Source of the DNA: Cohnella sp. AR92
GTDB taxonomy: Bacteria > Bacillota > Bacilli > Paenibacillales > Paenibacillaceae
DNA: 64,000 bases
NCBI RefSeq assembly: GCF_003990975.1
Contig: NZ_RZJR01000012.1
Location: forward strand, 176,941 to 240,940
Reading direction: 5' to 3'
Below the pieces are notes generated by a model. That model saw only the letters and a program-made list of their open reading frames with translations, was not told the DNA's origin and ran no database searches. How positions within the stretch are numbered: the stretch's first letter is position 1; every line of letters starts with the position of its first letter. Position numbers and translations under genes: made by a program. Below are positions 53,208-61,351 of this stretch, piece after piece.

Positions 53208-54386
53208 ATGAAGACGTTCAAGTTGTTTATGAAGCGGCCGACGACCGTCATCGGGATCGCGACCGCCTTCTTGTTCCAAGTGATTTTCTCTTTGGTATGG
53301 ATGACGGGCTATAACGGCGTGACCGATCGGATGGACCAATTGAAGGTCGCTATCGTCAATGAAGACACGGGGTTCGGCACGAAGATCGTGGAGCAGCTCC
53401 AGAGCTCGCTTCCGGTGAAGACGTCCGTTCTGACCGATTATAAAGAAGCGGAGAAGCGATTGGATGAGCGAGATCTGCAGATGATCATCCATATCCCGGC
53501 CGATTTCTCGGCGGCAGCCTCTGATTCGGCGAAGACGGCTTCGATCGACTATGTCGTCAACGAATCGAACCCGGCGACGATCAAGTCCATGATGACGTCG
53601 ATCGCGTCGCAAGTGACGGCCACCGTGAATAAGGCCGTTATCGGGCAAGGTACCGCTCAGGCGCTGGCGTCCGCGCAAGTGCCGGCCGACCAGGCATCGG
53701 CGATGGCGGCTTCCCTCTCCGAGAGAGTCGTCTCCAATACCGAGTCGATCAATCAAGTCAAAGGCATGAACAATCAGATGGTTCCGATGATGATGGTTCT
53801 GGCGTCTTACGTCGGAGCGATGATCATGGGGATGAACCTGGAGCAGTCGAACATGGCGGTGTCCGCGTCCGCAGGGCGCTGGCAGCGTTACGGGGCTCGC
53901 GTTCTGATCAACGTCGTGGCGGCATTCTTCGTCTCGCTGGTGGGCGTGTCTCTCGTAACGGCGCTTGGCGGACAGCTGGAGCATGGCTTCTTCGCTCTGT
54001 GGGGCACCGTGTTCGCGGTTCTGCTCGCCTTCATGTTCGTCAGCCAGATGTTCTTGATCCTGTTCGGAATGGGAGGCATGCTGTTCAACATCCTGATGCT
54101 CTCCATGCAATTGGTCTCTTCCGGCGCGATGGTGCCGAGAGAGCTGCTGCCTGCGTTCTATGTCGACCTGGGCAACGGGCTGCCGGCAACCTATGCGGTT
54201 AAGGCGCTTATGAACGTACTCTTCGGCGGCTCGGGAACGGGCAGCGCCTTCGGCATGCTGGCTTTGATTGCAGGCGTCGCGATCGCTGTCGGCGTTCTGG
54301 CGACGGCTTTGAAGCCTCAGCGCAAGCATGCGCCCGTTCCTGCGGGAGTCCAAGCGGCAGCGGGAGCAAGCGGTCCTTCTCGTTGA
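53208..54386 (+). CDS. YhgE/Pip-like ABC-2 family membrane protein
   Basis: A 392-aa protein. The first helix (TVIGIATAFLFQVIFSLVW) leads into an external domain (residues about 40-185, with AIVNEDTGFGTKIVEQL), followed by five helices (about 190-365, with MMMVLASYVGAMIMGM and LILFGMGGMLFNIL). The tail is basic. Relatives such as B. subtilis YhgE and phage infection protein are much longer; this is a compact version without the long coiled-coil middle. The TetR regulator gene follows, as in yhgD-yhgE. It may export a toxic lipophilic compound; function not proven. Confidence 0.82.
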   Translation: MKTFKLFMKRPTTVIGIATAFLFQVIFSLVWMTGYNGVTDRMDQLKVAIVNEDTGFGTKIVEQLQSSLPVKTSVLTDYKEAEKRLDERDLQMIIHIPADFSAAASDSAKTASIDYVVNESNPATIKSMMTSIASQVTATVNKAVIGQGTAQALASAQVPADQASAMAASLSERVVSNTESINQVKGMNNQMVPMMMVLASYVGAMIMGMNLEQSNMAVSASAGRWQRYGARVLINVVAAFFVSLVGVSLVTALGGQLEHGFFALWGTVFAVLLAFMFVSQMFLILFGMGGMLFNILMLSMQLVSSGAMVPRELLPAFYVDLGNGLPATYAVKALMNVLFGGSGTGSAFGMLALIAGVAIAVGVLATALKPQRKHAPVPAGVQAAAGASGPSR

Positions 54387-54501
54387 GTTGCCCGTTCGCC
54401 TAAGGGGTTGATCTTCTTGCTTCGAGCGGGAGCACCGTTCATAATAAGGAAGGACAACACTTTGGGCATGACGGCAAGTCAAGCGGAGAACGGAGGCAGC
54501 G

Positions 54502-55113
54502 ATGGAGACGGCCGAGCACGATGTGAAGATGCGGCTCTTGTTGGCCGCGAAGAAGCTGTTCTCTCGGCAAGGCTTCGACGGAACGACCGTCAGGCAGATC
54601 TGCGAGGAAGCCGGAGCGAATGTCGCGCTTGTCTCGTATTATTTCGGAGGCAAAGAGAACATTTATCGGGCCTTATTCGATATGTCGTTCCCGCAAGGCC
54701 TTCTTCTCGAAGGAGAAGACGTGAAGAAGGAGCCGGTCAAAGCGATCAAGCTGCTCGTCCGGAAGGTCATCATTTATCAAGTGAACGACCCCGAACTGGT
54801 GCGGTTGATTCAGCAGGAGTCGGCTCAGGAGACGTCGAGGGTCGAGATCGTACAGCAATATCTGGTTCCGGTATGGCGGATGGCCAAAGAGATCTTGGAG
54901 GAAGGCAGGAAACAGGGAGTCTTCCACTTCCGTTCGCTGGACAATACGTTTCTCTATGTCTGGGGAGGAATCCTCTTCCCGAGAAGCTTCGGATTCTTTA
55001 ATCCGATTCTCAGCGAACCTCTTCCGACGACGGAAGAGAAGATTGCCGACGTCACCGGCTTCGTGCTGGGGGCTCTCCGGTGCTCCGCGCATGCGGAGAC
55101 GGAACCGGTATAA
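54502..55113 (+). CDS. TetR family transcriptional regulator (YhgD-like)
   Basis: A 203-aa repressor. The N-terminal helix-turn-helix (LLLAAKKLFSRQGFDGTTV, VALVSYYFGGKENIYRALF, residues about 11-60) is standard. The C-terminal part forms the ligand and dimer domain. GGAGG precedes the ATG. It is co-directional with the YhgE-like gene 115 bp upstream and is presumably self-limiting through the operator at 53157. Confidence 0.9.
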   Translation: METAEHDVKMRLLLAAKKLFSRQGFDGTTVRQICEEAGANVALVSYYFGGKENIYRALFDMSFPQGLLLEGEDVKKEPVKAIKLLVRKVIIYQVNDPELVRLIQQESAQETSRVEIVQQYLVPVWRMAKEILEEGRKQGVFHFRSLDNTFLYVWGGILFPRSFGFFNPILSEPLPTTEEKIADVTGFVLGALRCSAHAETEPV

Positions 55114-55123
55114 ACCAATAAGC

Positions 55124-55150
55124 AGGACGCTTCCTTAGGGGGCGTCCTTC
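55124..55150 (+). terminator. Terminator of the TetR gene
   Basis: AGGACGC and GCGTCCT stem; only a short T-rich tail. Confidence 0.5.
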
Positions 55151-55196
55151 GGTCGTTTCAACTTATCGCAGCCCATTCGAAGGAGAGTTAACGGGA

Positions 55197-57389
55197 ATGA
55201 GTGAAGCTACGCAGCAATTGAGCGCCAAACAAGCAGAGGAGAGAATGATTGCCCAGATCGCATCCGAGCTCGGGCTGAAGCCCGGGCAGGTTCGAACGGT
55301 GGCGGGGTTGTTCGACGAGGGGAATACAATCCCGTTCATCGCTCGGTACCGCAAGGAGATGACCGGAGAGCTGGATGAGAATCAGCTTCGGGCGATCGAA
55401 GAGCGCAGAGGCTATCTCAAGCAGCTGGAGGATCGCAAGGGCGAAGTGATCCGGCTGATCGAAGAACAGGGCAAGCTCACTTCCGAGCTGGAGGAAGCGA
55501 TCCGCAAGTCCGTGAAGCTTCAAGAGGTCGAAGACCTGTATCGCCCTTATCGGCAGAAGCGCAAGACTCGCGCCAGCGTCGCGAAGGAGAAGGGGCTGGA
55601 GCCTCTGGCCGATTGGCTTCGCTCGCAGCCGAGGCAGGGGAACGCTCTTGCCGAGGCGGCACGGTATATCAGCGATGAGAAGGGCGTCGCCACCGCGGAA
55701 GAAGCGCTTCAGGGAGCGATGGATATCGTCGCGGAAACGATCGCGGACGACGCCGACATCCGCAAGCGGGTCCGCCGCTACACCTGGGATTACGGCGTGC
55801 TGCACAGCCGGGCGAAGGACGAGAAGGCGGAATCCGTGTACGAGATGTACTACCAGTATTCCGAGCCGCTGAAGCGTCTTCCTCCTCACCGCGTGCTGGC
55901 GATGAACCGCGGCGAGCGCGAAGAGATCCTGAACATCGGAATCGAGCTTCAGACGGATCGGCTGATGGAGGAATTGCGCCGCCGGATCCTTCGCGGACCG
56001 TCCGTTACCGCCGAGATTCTTGAGGCGACCCTAGAAGACGCATACAAACGGTTGATTGCGCCGTCTATTGAACGCGAGCTTCGAGGCGAGCTGACGGAGA
56101 AGGCGGAGGAGCATGCCATCGGCATTTTCTCCGAGAACCTTCGCAACCTGCTTCTTCAGGCCCCGGTCAAGGGCGCCGTCGTGCTCGGCGTCGACCCGGC
56201 CTACCGGACCGGCTGCAAGCTCGCCGTCGTCGACGAGACAGGCAAGCTGCTGGAGGTTGCGGTCACCTACCCGACGCCTCCGCACAATAAGAAGGCGGAA
56301 GCGGAAGCGACCTTCCGCAGGCTGATCGCCCAGTACGGCGTTACGCTAATCGTCGTGGGCAACGGGACGGCTTCGCGCGAGACGGAGCAGTTCGTCGTCA
56401 GCGTCATCAAGGGACTGCCGGAACGCAAGCTGCAGTACCTGATCGTCAATGAGGCGGGGGCGAGCGTCTACTCGGCGTCCAAGCTGGCGCAGGAAGAGTT
56501 CCCGGATCTCGACGTCGCCGAGAGAAGCGCCGTGTCCATCGCCAGGCGCCTGCAGGATCCGCTTGCGGAGCTCGTCAAGATCGAGCCGAAGGCGATCGGG
56601 GTCGGGCAATACCAGCACGACGTCACGCAGAAGCGGCTGGAAGAGAGTCTTGGCGGCGTCGTCGAATCGGCGGTTAACCACGTCGGCGTCGACGTCAATA
56701 CGGCATCCCCGTCGCTGCTCTCCTATGTCTCGGGAATCAACGCGACCCTCGCGAAGAACATCGTGAAGGCGCGCGAGGAGAACGGCAAGTTTTCCGACCG
56801 CAAGCAGTTGCAGAAGGTGCCGCGCCTCGGCGCCAAGACGTACGAGCAGTGCGTCGGCTTCCTGCGGATCACCGACGGCGCGAATCCGCTCGACAAGACG
56901 CCGATTCACCCCGAATCCTATAAGGTGGTGGATCGTCTCTTCAAGGAGCTGAAGCTGAAGCCCGATACGATCGGAACTTCCGAGCTGAAGGATAAGCTTG
57001 GCTCGATCGGCATTGCGGAGACCGCGGCGAAGCTGGAGGTCGGAGAACCGACCCTGCGGGATATCGTAGACAGCCTGTTGCGTCCGGGAAGAGACCCGCG
57101 CGACGAGCTGCCGCAGCCGATCTTCCATACGGACGTTCTGGACATCGAGGACCTGAAGCCCGGAATGGAGCTGCAGGGCACGGTGCGCAACGTGGTCGAC
57201 TTCGGCGCGTTCGTCGATATCGGCATCAAGAACGACGGACTCGTTCACGTGTCGCAGCTGAGCAACCGATTCGTGAAGCATCCAACGGAGGTCGTCGCGG
57301 TCGGCGACACGGTCAAAGTGTGGGTCATCGGAGTCGATCTGAAGAAGGGAAGAGTCAGCCTCACGATGAAGGGGCCCAACGAGGGGTAA
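55197..57389 (+). CDS. tex: RNA-binding transcription/translation accessory protein Tex
   Basis: A 730-aa multidomain protein. The N-terminal helical Tex region (residues about 1-310, with VAGLFDEGNTIPFIARYRKE) is followed by a YqgF/RuvX-like nuclease fold (about 325-450, LGVDPAYRTGCKLAVVDETG), helix-hairpin-helix motifs (about 490-560) and a C-terminal S1 domain (about 640-715, GMELQGTVRNVVDFGAFVDIG in two parts). It is ydcI in the B. subtilis order and sits just before cmpA and sprT. It is thought to act on transcribing RNA polymerase or on ribosomes. Confidence 0.95.
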   Translation: MSEATQQLSAKQAEERMIAQIASELGLKPGQVRTVAGLFDEGNTIPFIARYRKEMTGELDENQLRAIEERRGYLKQLEDRKGEVIRLIEEQGKLTSELEEAIRKSVKLQEVEDLYRPYRQKRKTRASVAKEKGLEPLADWLRSQPRQGNALAEAARYISDEKGVATAEEALQGAMDIVAETIADDADIRKRVRRYTWDYGVLHSRAKDEKAESVYEMYYQYSEPLKRLPPHRVLAMNRGEREEILNIGIELQTDRLMEELRRRILRGPSVTAEILEATLEDAYKRLIAPSIERELRGELTEKAEEHAIGIFSENLRNLLLQAPVKGAVVLGVDPAYRTGCKLAVVDETGKLLEVAVTYPTPPHNKKAEAEATFRRLIAQYGVTLIVVGNGTASRETEQFVVSVIKGLPERKLQYLIVNEAGASVYSASKLAQEEFPDLDVAERSAVSIARRLQDPLAELVKIEPKAIGVGQYQHDVTQKRLEESLGGVVESAVNHVGVDVNTASPSLLSYVSGINATLAKNIVKAREENGKFSDRKQLQKVPRLGAKTYEQCVGFLRITDGANPLDKTPIHPESYKVVDRLFKELKLKPDTIGTSELKDKLGSIGIAETAAKLEVGEPTLRDIVDSLLRPGRDPRDELPQPIFHTDVLDIEDLKPGMELQGTVRNVVDFGAFVDIGIKNDGLVHVSQLSNRFVKHPTEVVAVGDTVKVWVIGVDLKKGRVSLTMKGPNEG

Positions 57390-57404
57390 GCACGCGGGCT
57401 TATA

Positions 57405-57665
57405 GGACGGAGATCGTCGAAAAAATCGACTGATGGAGCGCCGGAGCGGGCTACGAGAACGGAGATAGTCGAGAAAATCGACTAACGGAACGCCGTATGG
57501 AGCTGCGAGGACAGAGATAGTCGAATAAATCGACTAACAGAGCGCCGAATGGGGCTTTGAGGACGGGGATAGTCGACTAAATCGACTAACGGAGCGCCGA
57601 ATGGGGCTTAGAAGACGGAGATAGTCGAAAAAATCGACTAACGGAACGCCGGAAAGAGCGATGAA
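57405..57665. repeat. Five-copy 52-bp tandem repeat (family B)
   Basis: Each unit carries AGTCGA-N4/5-TCGACT, a dyad, then TAACGGAGCGCCG. The first copy near 57407 is the most divergent, and the others differ by a few bases. It lies just after the tex stop, with no coding sequence. Confidence 0.88.
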
Positions 57666-57696
57666 AGGCACGCGCTCGCCCCCGCTGCCGCTCACC

Positions 57697-57763
57697 AAAA
57701 AGACCGCCATCCTTCAAGCAGGCGAGCATAAGCTCAGAGCTTGAAGCGTGAGGCGGTCTTTCT
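57697..57763. terminator. Bidirectional terminator between tex and cmpA
   Basis: AAAGACCGCC and GGCGGTCTTT pair around an inner GCTTGAA/TTCAAGC stem; T-runs occur on both sides. Confidence 0.75.
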
Positions 57764-57802
57764 TCGCATGCTGCCTGGGCAGCCGTATGACAGCTGTTAA
57801 TC

Positions 57803-57946
57803 TTACTGGGAACGCGGTACCGTTCCGTTCGTCCCCGCCGGGGACTGTCGCTGGTAAAAGAACCAGCAATCGTTCAGCATCTTGATCTGCCGGCGGTCCT
57901 TCTTGAGGTACGCCCGCATGAGCTGGTTGCACAGCCACTGCGGCAT
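57803..57946 (-). CDS. cmpA: Cortex morphogenetic protein CmpA
   Basis: A 47-aa spore-cortex regulator. It begins MPQWLCNQLMRAYLKKD and contains QIKMLNDCWFFYQR, closely following B. subtilis CmpA (MPxWLxxQxxxAFLxKDxxQIKLLNxCWxFY). The extra 12 or so residues at the C-terminus (after the RQ at residue 34) are Pro/Gly-rich. GGAGGAGG precedes the ATG. As in B. subtilis it lies between ydcI (tex) and ydcK (sprT). CmpA delays cortex assembly until a coat checkpoint is passed. Confidence 0.88.
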   Translation of the reverse strand: MPQWLCNQLMRAYLKKDRRQIKMLNDCWFFYQRQSPAGTNGTVPRSQ

Positions 57947-58044
57947 TGCCGTCGCCCTCCTCCCGTGTCTGCTGTTTCCTTAGCATATGGGAGAGGGCGC
58001 CTAACCGTGCAGGTCCGACAGCGGGAGACGCCGGAAGCGGCGAA

Positions 58045-58407
58045 TTAAATCGAAAGCTCTTCTTCCTCTTCGTACCATTGTTCAAGCTGGGCTTGCAGCG
58101 CGCGGATCTCCGTGAGCAGCGAGACCAGCGGGTACGAGGATTCGCGAATGGAGGAGAAGGACTTCTCCAGCTCGTTGATGTAAGCGAGTCCGTTGACCGG
58201 AGAAGCGTTCTCGTCGAGCAGCTCCAGAGCCGCGCATTCCGCGACGGCCTTCGGCAGCTCCGGCACGTTGTCGGCGGTCAGCTTGTCCAGTTCCTTATGC
58301 AATCTAAGATTAAGTGCGCTCAATTGATAAGCATGCGATGCGGGCATCTCCACGAATTGGAGGCTGCCGTCCCGGTTCTGCAGAATAATGTAAGCCTTGT
58401 TCGACAT
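58045..58407 (-). CDS. Small helical protein, unknown
   Basis: A 120-aa hydrophilic, acidic protein. The N-terminal segment (KAYIILQNRDGSLQFVEMP) looks like a small beta sheet, and the rest is predicted helical, ending in EQWYEEEEELSI. No signal peptide or membrane helix. I do not recognise a family. It is convergent with nothing and sits between cmpA and sprT; it shares an overlapping divergent promoter region with sprT. Confidence 0.75.
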   Translation of the reverse strand: MSNKAYIILQNRDGSLQFVEMPASHAYQLSALNLRLHKELDKLTADNVPELPKAVAECAALELLDENASPVNGLAYINELEKSFSSIRESSYPLVSLLTEIRALQAQLEQWYEEEEELSI

Positions 58408-58440
58408 TGCGGCATATAGCTCCCCTCAAGCAACTTCTAC

Positions 58441-58471
58441 TTGACAGTGTAGCCCAATCCCTGTCTACAAT
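58441..58471 (+). promoter_or_regulatory. Possible promoter of sprT, overlapping a divergent one
   Basis: TTGACA, 19 nt, TACAAT on the plus strand. On the minus strand TTGAAT, 18 nt, TACACT overlaps it (58446-58475). The spacing is long on both, so either may be weak. Confidence 0.4.
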
Positions 58472-58531
58472 TCAAGTAGGACAAGGGGCGGGATAGGCTG
58501 CCGAAAGCGTTATTGCCTTGGGAGGAACGGG

Positions 58532-59011
58532 ATGGACGATCAGGAATTGCAGGCATGGGTGGAATCGGTATCGCTAACGTGGTTCGGCATCCCTTTCCGC
58601 CATCGCGCGACCTTTAACGGAAGGCTGAGCACGACGGGCGGGCGTTATTTTCTAAGAAGCCATAATATCGAGATCAGCCCGAAGCAGCTTGAGGTCTACG
58701 GCGCCGAGGAGACGGAGAAAATCATCAAGCACGAGCTGTGCCACTACCATCTTCATCTGGCGGGCAGAGGGTATCGGCATCAGGATCGGGACTTCAAGGT
58801 GCTGCTGAAGAAGGTCGGAGCGACCCTGCATTGCAAGACTCTTCCCGGAGCGCGCAGAAGCCTTCCGGTGAAGTACCTGCTGGTCTGCCGGGATTGCGGG
58901 ATGGCTTATCCGCGCAAGCGCAAAGCCGATCCGCGCAAATACGCCTGCGGGAGATGCCGGGGCAAGCTGAAGCTGATCGAGGCTCCGCCGCAGGAGAAGG
59001 GCGCCGAATAA
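58532..59011 (+). CDS. SprT family zinc metalloprotein (YdcK)
   Basis: A 159-aa protein with the zinc protease signature KHELCHYHLHLAGRGYRH (His-Glu-x-x-His near residue 70) and a C-terminal zinc ribbon (CRDCG ... CGRCRG, near 120-145). It matches the SprT/YdcK family in size and order. GGGAGG precedes the ATG at 58532. The protease function in bacteria is not well defined; the eukaryotic relative Spartan digests DNA-protein crosslinks. Confidence 0.9.
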   Translation: MDDQELQAWVESVSLTWFGIPFRHRATFNGRLSTTGGRYFLRSHNIEISPKQLEVYGAEETEKIIKHELCHYHLHLAGRGYRHQDRDFKVLLKKVGATLHCKTLPGARRSLPVKYLLVCRDCGMAYPRKRKADPRKYACGRCRGKLKLIEAPPQEKGAE

Positions 59012-59083
59012 AGGGCTTTCGGACTCGAAGGACGGGGTTGTTAACGGGCGGAATTTTCCATTAAAAAACAGGCTCCGAAAGGC

Positions 59084-59112
59084 TTGACTTCTCTGTGGAG
59101 CCATGATAAATT
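59084..59112 (+). promoter_or_regulatory. Promoter of tRNA-Asn/tRNA-Ser
   Basis: TTGACT, 17 nt, TAAATT, 28 bp before the first tRNA. Confidence 0.6.
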
Positions 59113-59140
59113 AATACATGTCGCTTTTGGAAAAACATAT

Positions 59141-59216
59141 TCCCTGATAGCTCAGTTGGTAGAGCACTCGACTGTTAATCGAGTTGTCACAGGTTCGAGT
59201 CCTGTTCGGGGAGCCA
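59141..59216 (+). tRNA. tRNA-Asn(GTT)
   Basis: Full cloverleaf: acceptor TCCCTGA/TCGGGGA, D-loop AGCTCAGTTGGTAGAGC, anticodon stem CTCGA-CTGTTAA-TCGAG with GTT, T-arm GGTTCGAGTCC, CCA encoded. Confidence 0.97.
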
Positions 59217-59217
59217 T

Positions 59218-59308
59218 GGAGAAGTACCCAAGTGGCTCAAGGGGACCCTCTGCTAAGGGGTTAGACTGCGTAAGTGGTGCGAGGGTTCGAATCCCTCCTT
59301 CTCCGCCA
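59218..59308 (+). tRNA. tRNA-Ser(GCT)
   Basis: Class II tRNA: acceptor GGAGAAG/CTTCTCC, anticodon loop CTGCTAA (GCT), a variable arm with GACTGCG..GTGGTGC, T-arm GGGTTCGAATCCC, CCA encoded. It starts one base after the tRNA-Asn. Confidence 0.96.
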
Positions 59309-59324
59309 TAACTTCTAAAACGAT

Positions 59325-59359
59325 AAAGGACCTTCTCGGTTAGCCGAGAGGTCCTTTTT
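59325..59359 (+). terminator. Terminator of the Asn/Ser tRNA transcript
   Basis: AAAGGACC..CTCGG pairs with CCGAG.GGTCCTTT, followed by T-run. Confidence 0.88.
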
Positions 59360-59378
59360 GCATTTTGCGCGACGACGA

Positions 59379-60317
59379 TCAGAGCCATTTCTTCTTCTTG
59401 TAATACCACCACAGCCCGAGGGACACGATAAGCATGACGATCCACACGGCGGCATAGCCGTAAGGCCAATCCAGCTCGGGCATCACCCGGAAGTTCATCC
59501 CGTACACTCCGACGAGGAACGTGAGCGGCAGGAAAATCGAACTGATGATGGTGAGCGTCTTCATAATCTCGTTCATGCGGTCCGACTTCATATTGATCTG
59601 CAGCTCCAGCAAGGACGTCATCGAATCGCGGAACGTTTCGATGGAATCGAGCACCTTGGACAGATGGTCGTAGATGTCGACGAAGTAAACGTCGGCTTCC
59701 TTGCGGCTATAGGGGAAATTCTGATGGCTCAATTGGCCGAGCGACAGTCTCTCCTCCGCGAAGATCCGGCTAAGGCCATGCAGCCGGCGCTTGAGGCGGA
59801 ACAATTCTTCGGCGAACTTGATATGAGGATTGCGGAATATCGCCTGTTCATGCTCGTCCAGCTTGTCGTCGACCTCGTCGATCGCTTCCGCGTAATCGTC
59901 CACGCAGCGATCCAACAGCGCATACAGAATGCTGCCCGAATACTCCATCAGCTTCGTCGTTCGGCGGAATTCCTCTTCGGCTTCCCGGATCGACTGCACC
60001 TTCTCGGGTGCGACCGTAATGATATAATTCGGTCCGATGACATGCTCGATCTCGACGGTGGTCAGATCCTTGTTCACGTGGAAAAAAGTTAGAAGCATGT
60101 GCTTGTCGTACAAATCCAGCTTCGGGCGCTGGTTCAGCTTGATGCAATCCTCGACGATCAGAGGGTGGCACTGGAAGAGGCCGGACAGCACCCGTTCGAT
60201 CTCTTCCGGCGATGCGGCGATCAGGGGAATCCAGGCCGCTTCGCCTTCTCCTGGCACCCGGATGGGCGTCTCTTCGACGGACTGGGAATCGGAATGATAA
60301 ATCAGCATTTTCGACAT
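59379..60317 (-). CDS. corA: CorA family magnesium/cobalt channel
   Basis: A 312-aa divalent-cation channel. A large cytoplasmic funnel (residues about 1-245) precedes two C-terminal helices. The channel signature YGMNF follows the first helix (TLTIISSIFLPLTFLVGVYGMNF in two parts), and the C-terminus is basic (WWYYKKKKWL). The MPELDWPYGY loop is in the outer mouth. Length is normal for the family. It lies between the two tRNA pairs but on the other strand. Confidence 0.94.
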   Translation of the reverse strand: MSKMLIYHSDSQSVEETPIRVPGEGEAAWIPLIAASPEEIERVLSGLFQCHPLIVEDCIKLNQRPKLDLYDKHMLLTFFHVNKDLTTVEIEHVIGPNYIITVAPEKVQSIREAEEEFRRTTKLMEYSGSILYALLDRCVDDYAEAIDEVDDKLDEHEQAIFRNPHIKFAEELFRLKRRLHGLSRIFAEERLSLGQLSHQNFPYSRKEADVYFVDIYDHLSKVLDSIETFRDSMTSLLELQINMKSDRMNEIMKTLTIISSIFLPLTFLVGVYGMNFRVMPELDWPYGYAAVWIVMLIVSLGLWWYYKKKKWL

Positions 60318-60384
60318 GGAGACACCTCGTTTTCGTACCCTTAGAATAGCATATTTTTACATCAAAAAAACTTGAAGAATAGGC

Positions 60385-60413
60385 TTGCGTTTAACCAATG
60401 TTTCCGATATAAT
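60385..60413 (+). promoter_or_regulatory. Promoter of tRNA-Glu/tRNA-Leu
   Basis: TTGCGT, 17 nt, TATAAT, 55 bp before tRNA-Glu. Confidence 0.7.
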
Positions 60414-60468
60414 CATTTTTGTCGTCGAAACGGGACAAGGTTTCGAGGCACTGAAATAATAGGTTTGC

Positions 60469-60543
60469 GGCCCGTTGGTCAAGCGGTTAAGACACCTCCC
60501 TTTCACGGAGGTAACGGGGGTTCGATTCCCCCACGGGTCACCA
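60469..60543 (+). tRNA. tRNA-Glu(TTC)
   Basis: Acceptor GGCCCGT/ACGGGTC, anticodon stem CCTCC-CTTTCAC-GGAGG with TTC, T-arm GGGGGTTCGATTCCCCC, CCA encoded. Confidence 0.97.
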
Positions 60544-60567
60544 TTTTTATTCTCCAAGTTATAACAT

Positions 60568-60653
60568 GCGGTCGTGGCGGAATGGCAGACGCACCAGCTT
60601 GAGGGGCTGGCGGGAGCAATCTCGTGGAGGTTCGAGTCCTCTCGACCGCACCA
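60568..60653 (+). tRNA. tRNA-Leu(GAG)
   Basis: Class II tRNA: acceptor GCGGTCG/CGACCGC, anticodon stem CCAGC-TTGAGGG-GCTGG with GAG, variable arm CGGGAGCAATCTCG, CCA encoded. Confidence 0.96.
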
Positions 60654-60667
60654 TAACAATGATGATG

Positions 60668-60698
60668 GAATCCCTTGCGGCGCAAGGGATTTTTTGAT
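60668..60698 (+). terminator. Terminator of the Glu/Leu tRNA transcript
   Basis: AATCCCTTGC and GCAAGGGATT stem followed by TTTTTT. Confidence 0.9.
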
Positions 60699-60850
60699 TT
60701 TTAGCACGACTAGCCAAGTCAAGCATAATTACCCGATAAGATTCTTAGCGAACCGCTTCCCCTGGATGCGGTTTTTTTATTTAACGAGAAACGCCAACTT
60801 TTCCACATAAAAGGAGTATATACAAGGAGCGGATCATTAGGGGGTATCGC

Positions 60851-61351
60851 ATGCAACGATTGGCACGCGCGCACGCCTTTTTCAGAAGAACGATCCTCGT
60901 CATTCTCATCCTGATCCTGATTCCGCATTATGTCCAGAGATGGACCGACGACAGGGATCGGGGGCTTGACGACACGATCAAAGCGCTTCAGGCGGATGGA
61001 ACCGTTACTGCAATAAAGGTCGGCAGAAGCTTTCCCATAGACAAAGATACATTCACCGCCGAATCCGTCTATGTGACGCCGAAGCAGATCGCGATCGCTT
61101 TTACTTTTCATACGAAACAGAAGAAGGACGTCTGGTCGTTTCCGGCGGTGAGCCTGAAGCTCGTTATGCCGGACGGGCAAGCATTAGACAGCCATGATGC
61201 GGGCGTAAACGGCACCTCTTGGGGATCGACCGGTATCGTTTCTTTCGAGCTGCCTGATAAAGCGGCGAATCACGCAACGCTCGTCTACGACCTGTACGAT
61301 CGATATGGCCATGTCGAGATTCCCCTAACGAAGGCTGGTGAGGGGACATGA
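60851..61351 (+). CDS. Membrane-anchored extracytoplasmic protein, unknown
   Basis: A 166-aa protein with a basic N-terminus and one hydrophobic helix (TILVILILILIPHYV, residues about 14-28), then a soluble beta-rich domain. YVTPKQIAIAFTF and VSLKLVMPDGQALDSH suggest an immunoglobulin-like or DUF4179-related anchor domain, but the match is weak. GGGGG precedes the ATG. It overlaps the next gene by 4 bp, so the two are coupled. Confidence 0.72.
   Translation: MQRLARAHAFFRRTILVILILILIPHYVQRWTDDRDRGLDDTIKALQADGTVTAIKVGRSFPIDKDTFTAESVYVTPKQIAIAFTFHTKQKKDVWSFPAVSLKLVMPDGQALDSHDAGVNGTSWGSTGIVSFELPDKAANHATLVYDLYDRYGHVEIPLTKAGEGT

Noticed and set aside
53145..54482. 445-codon minus-strand frame opposite the YhgE-like gene
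   Set aside because: Arg/His-rich, no recognisable domain, and the other strand carries a promoter, ribosome site and membrane helices.
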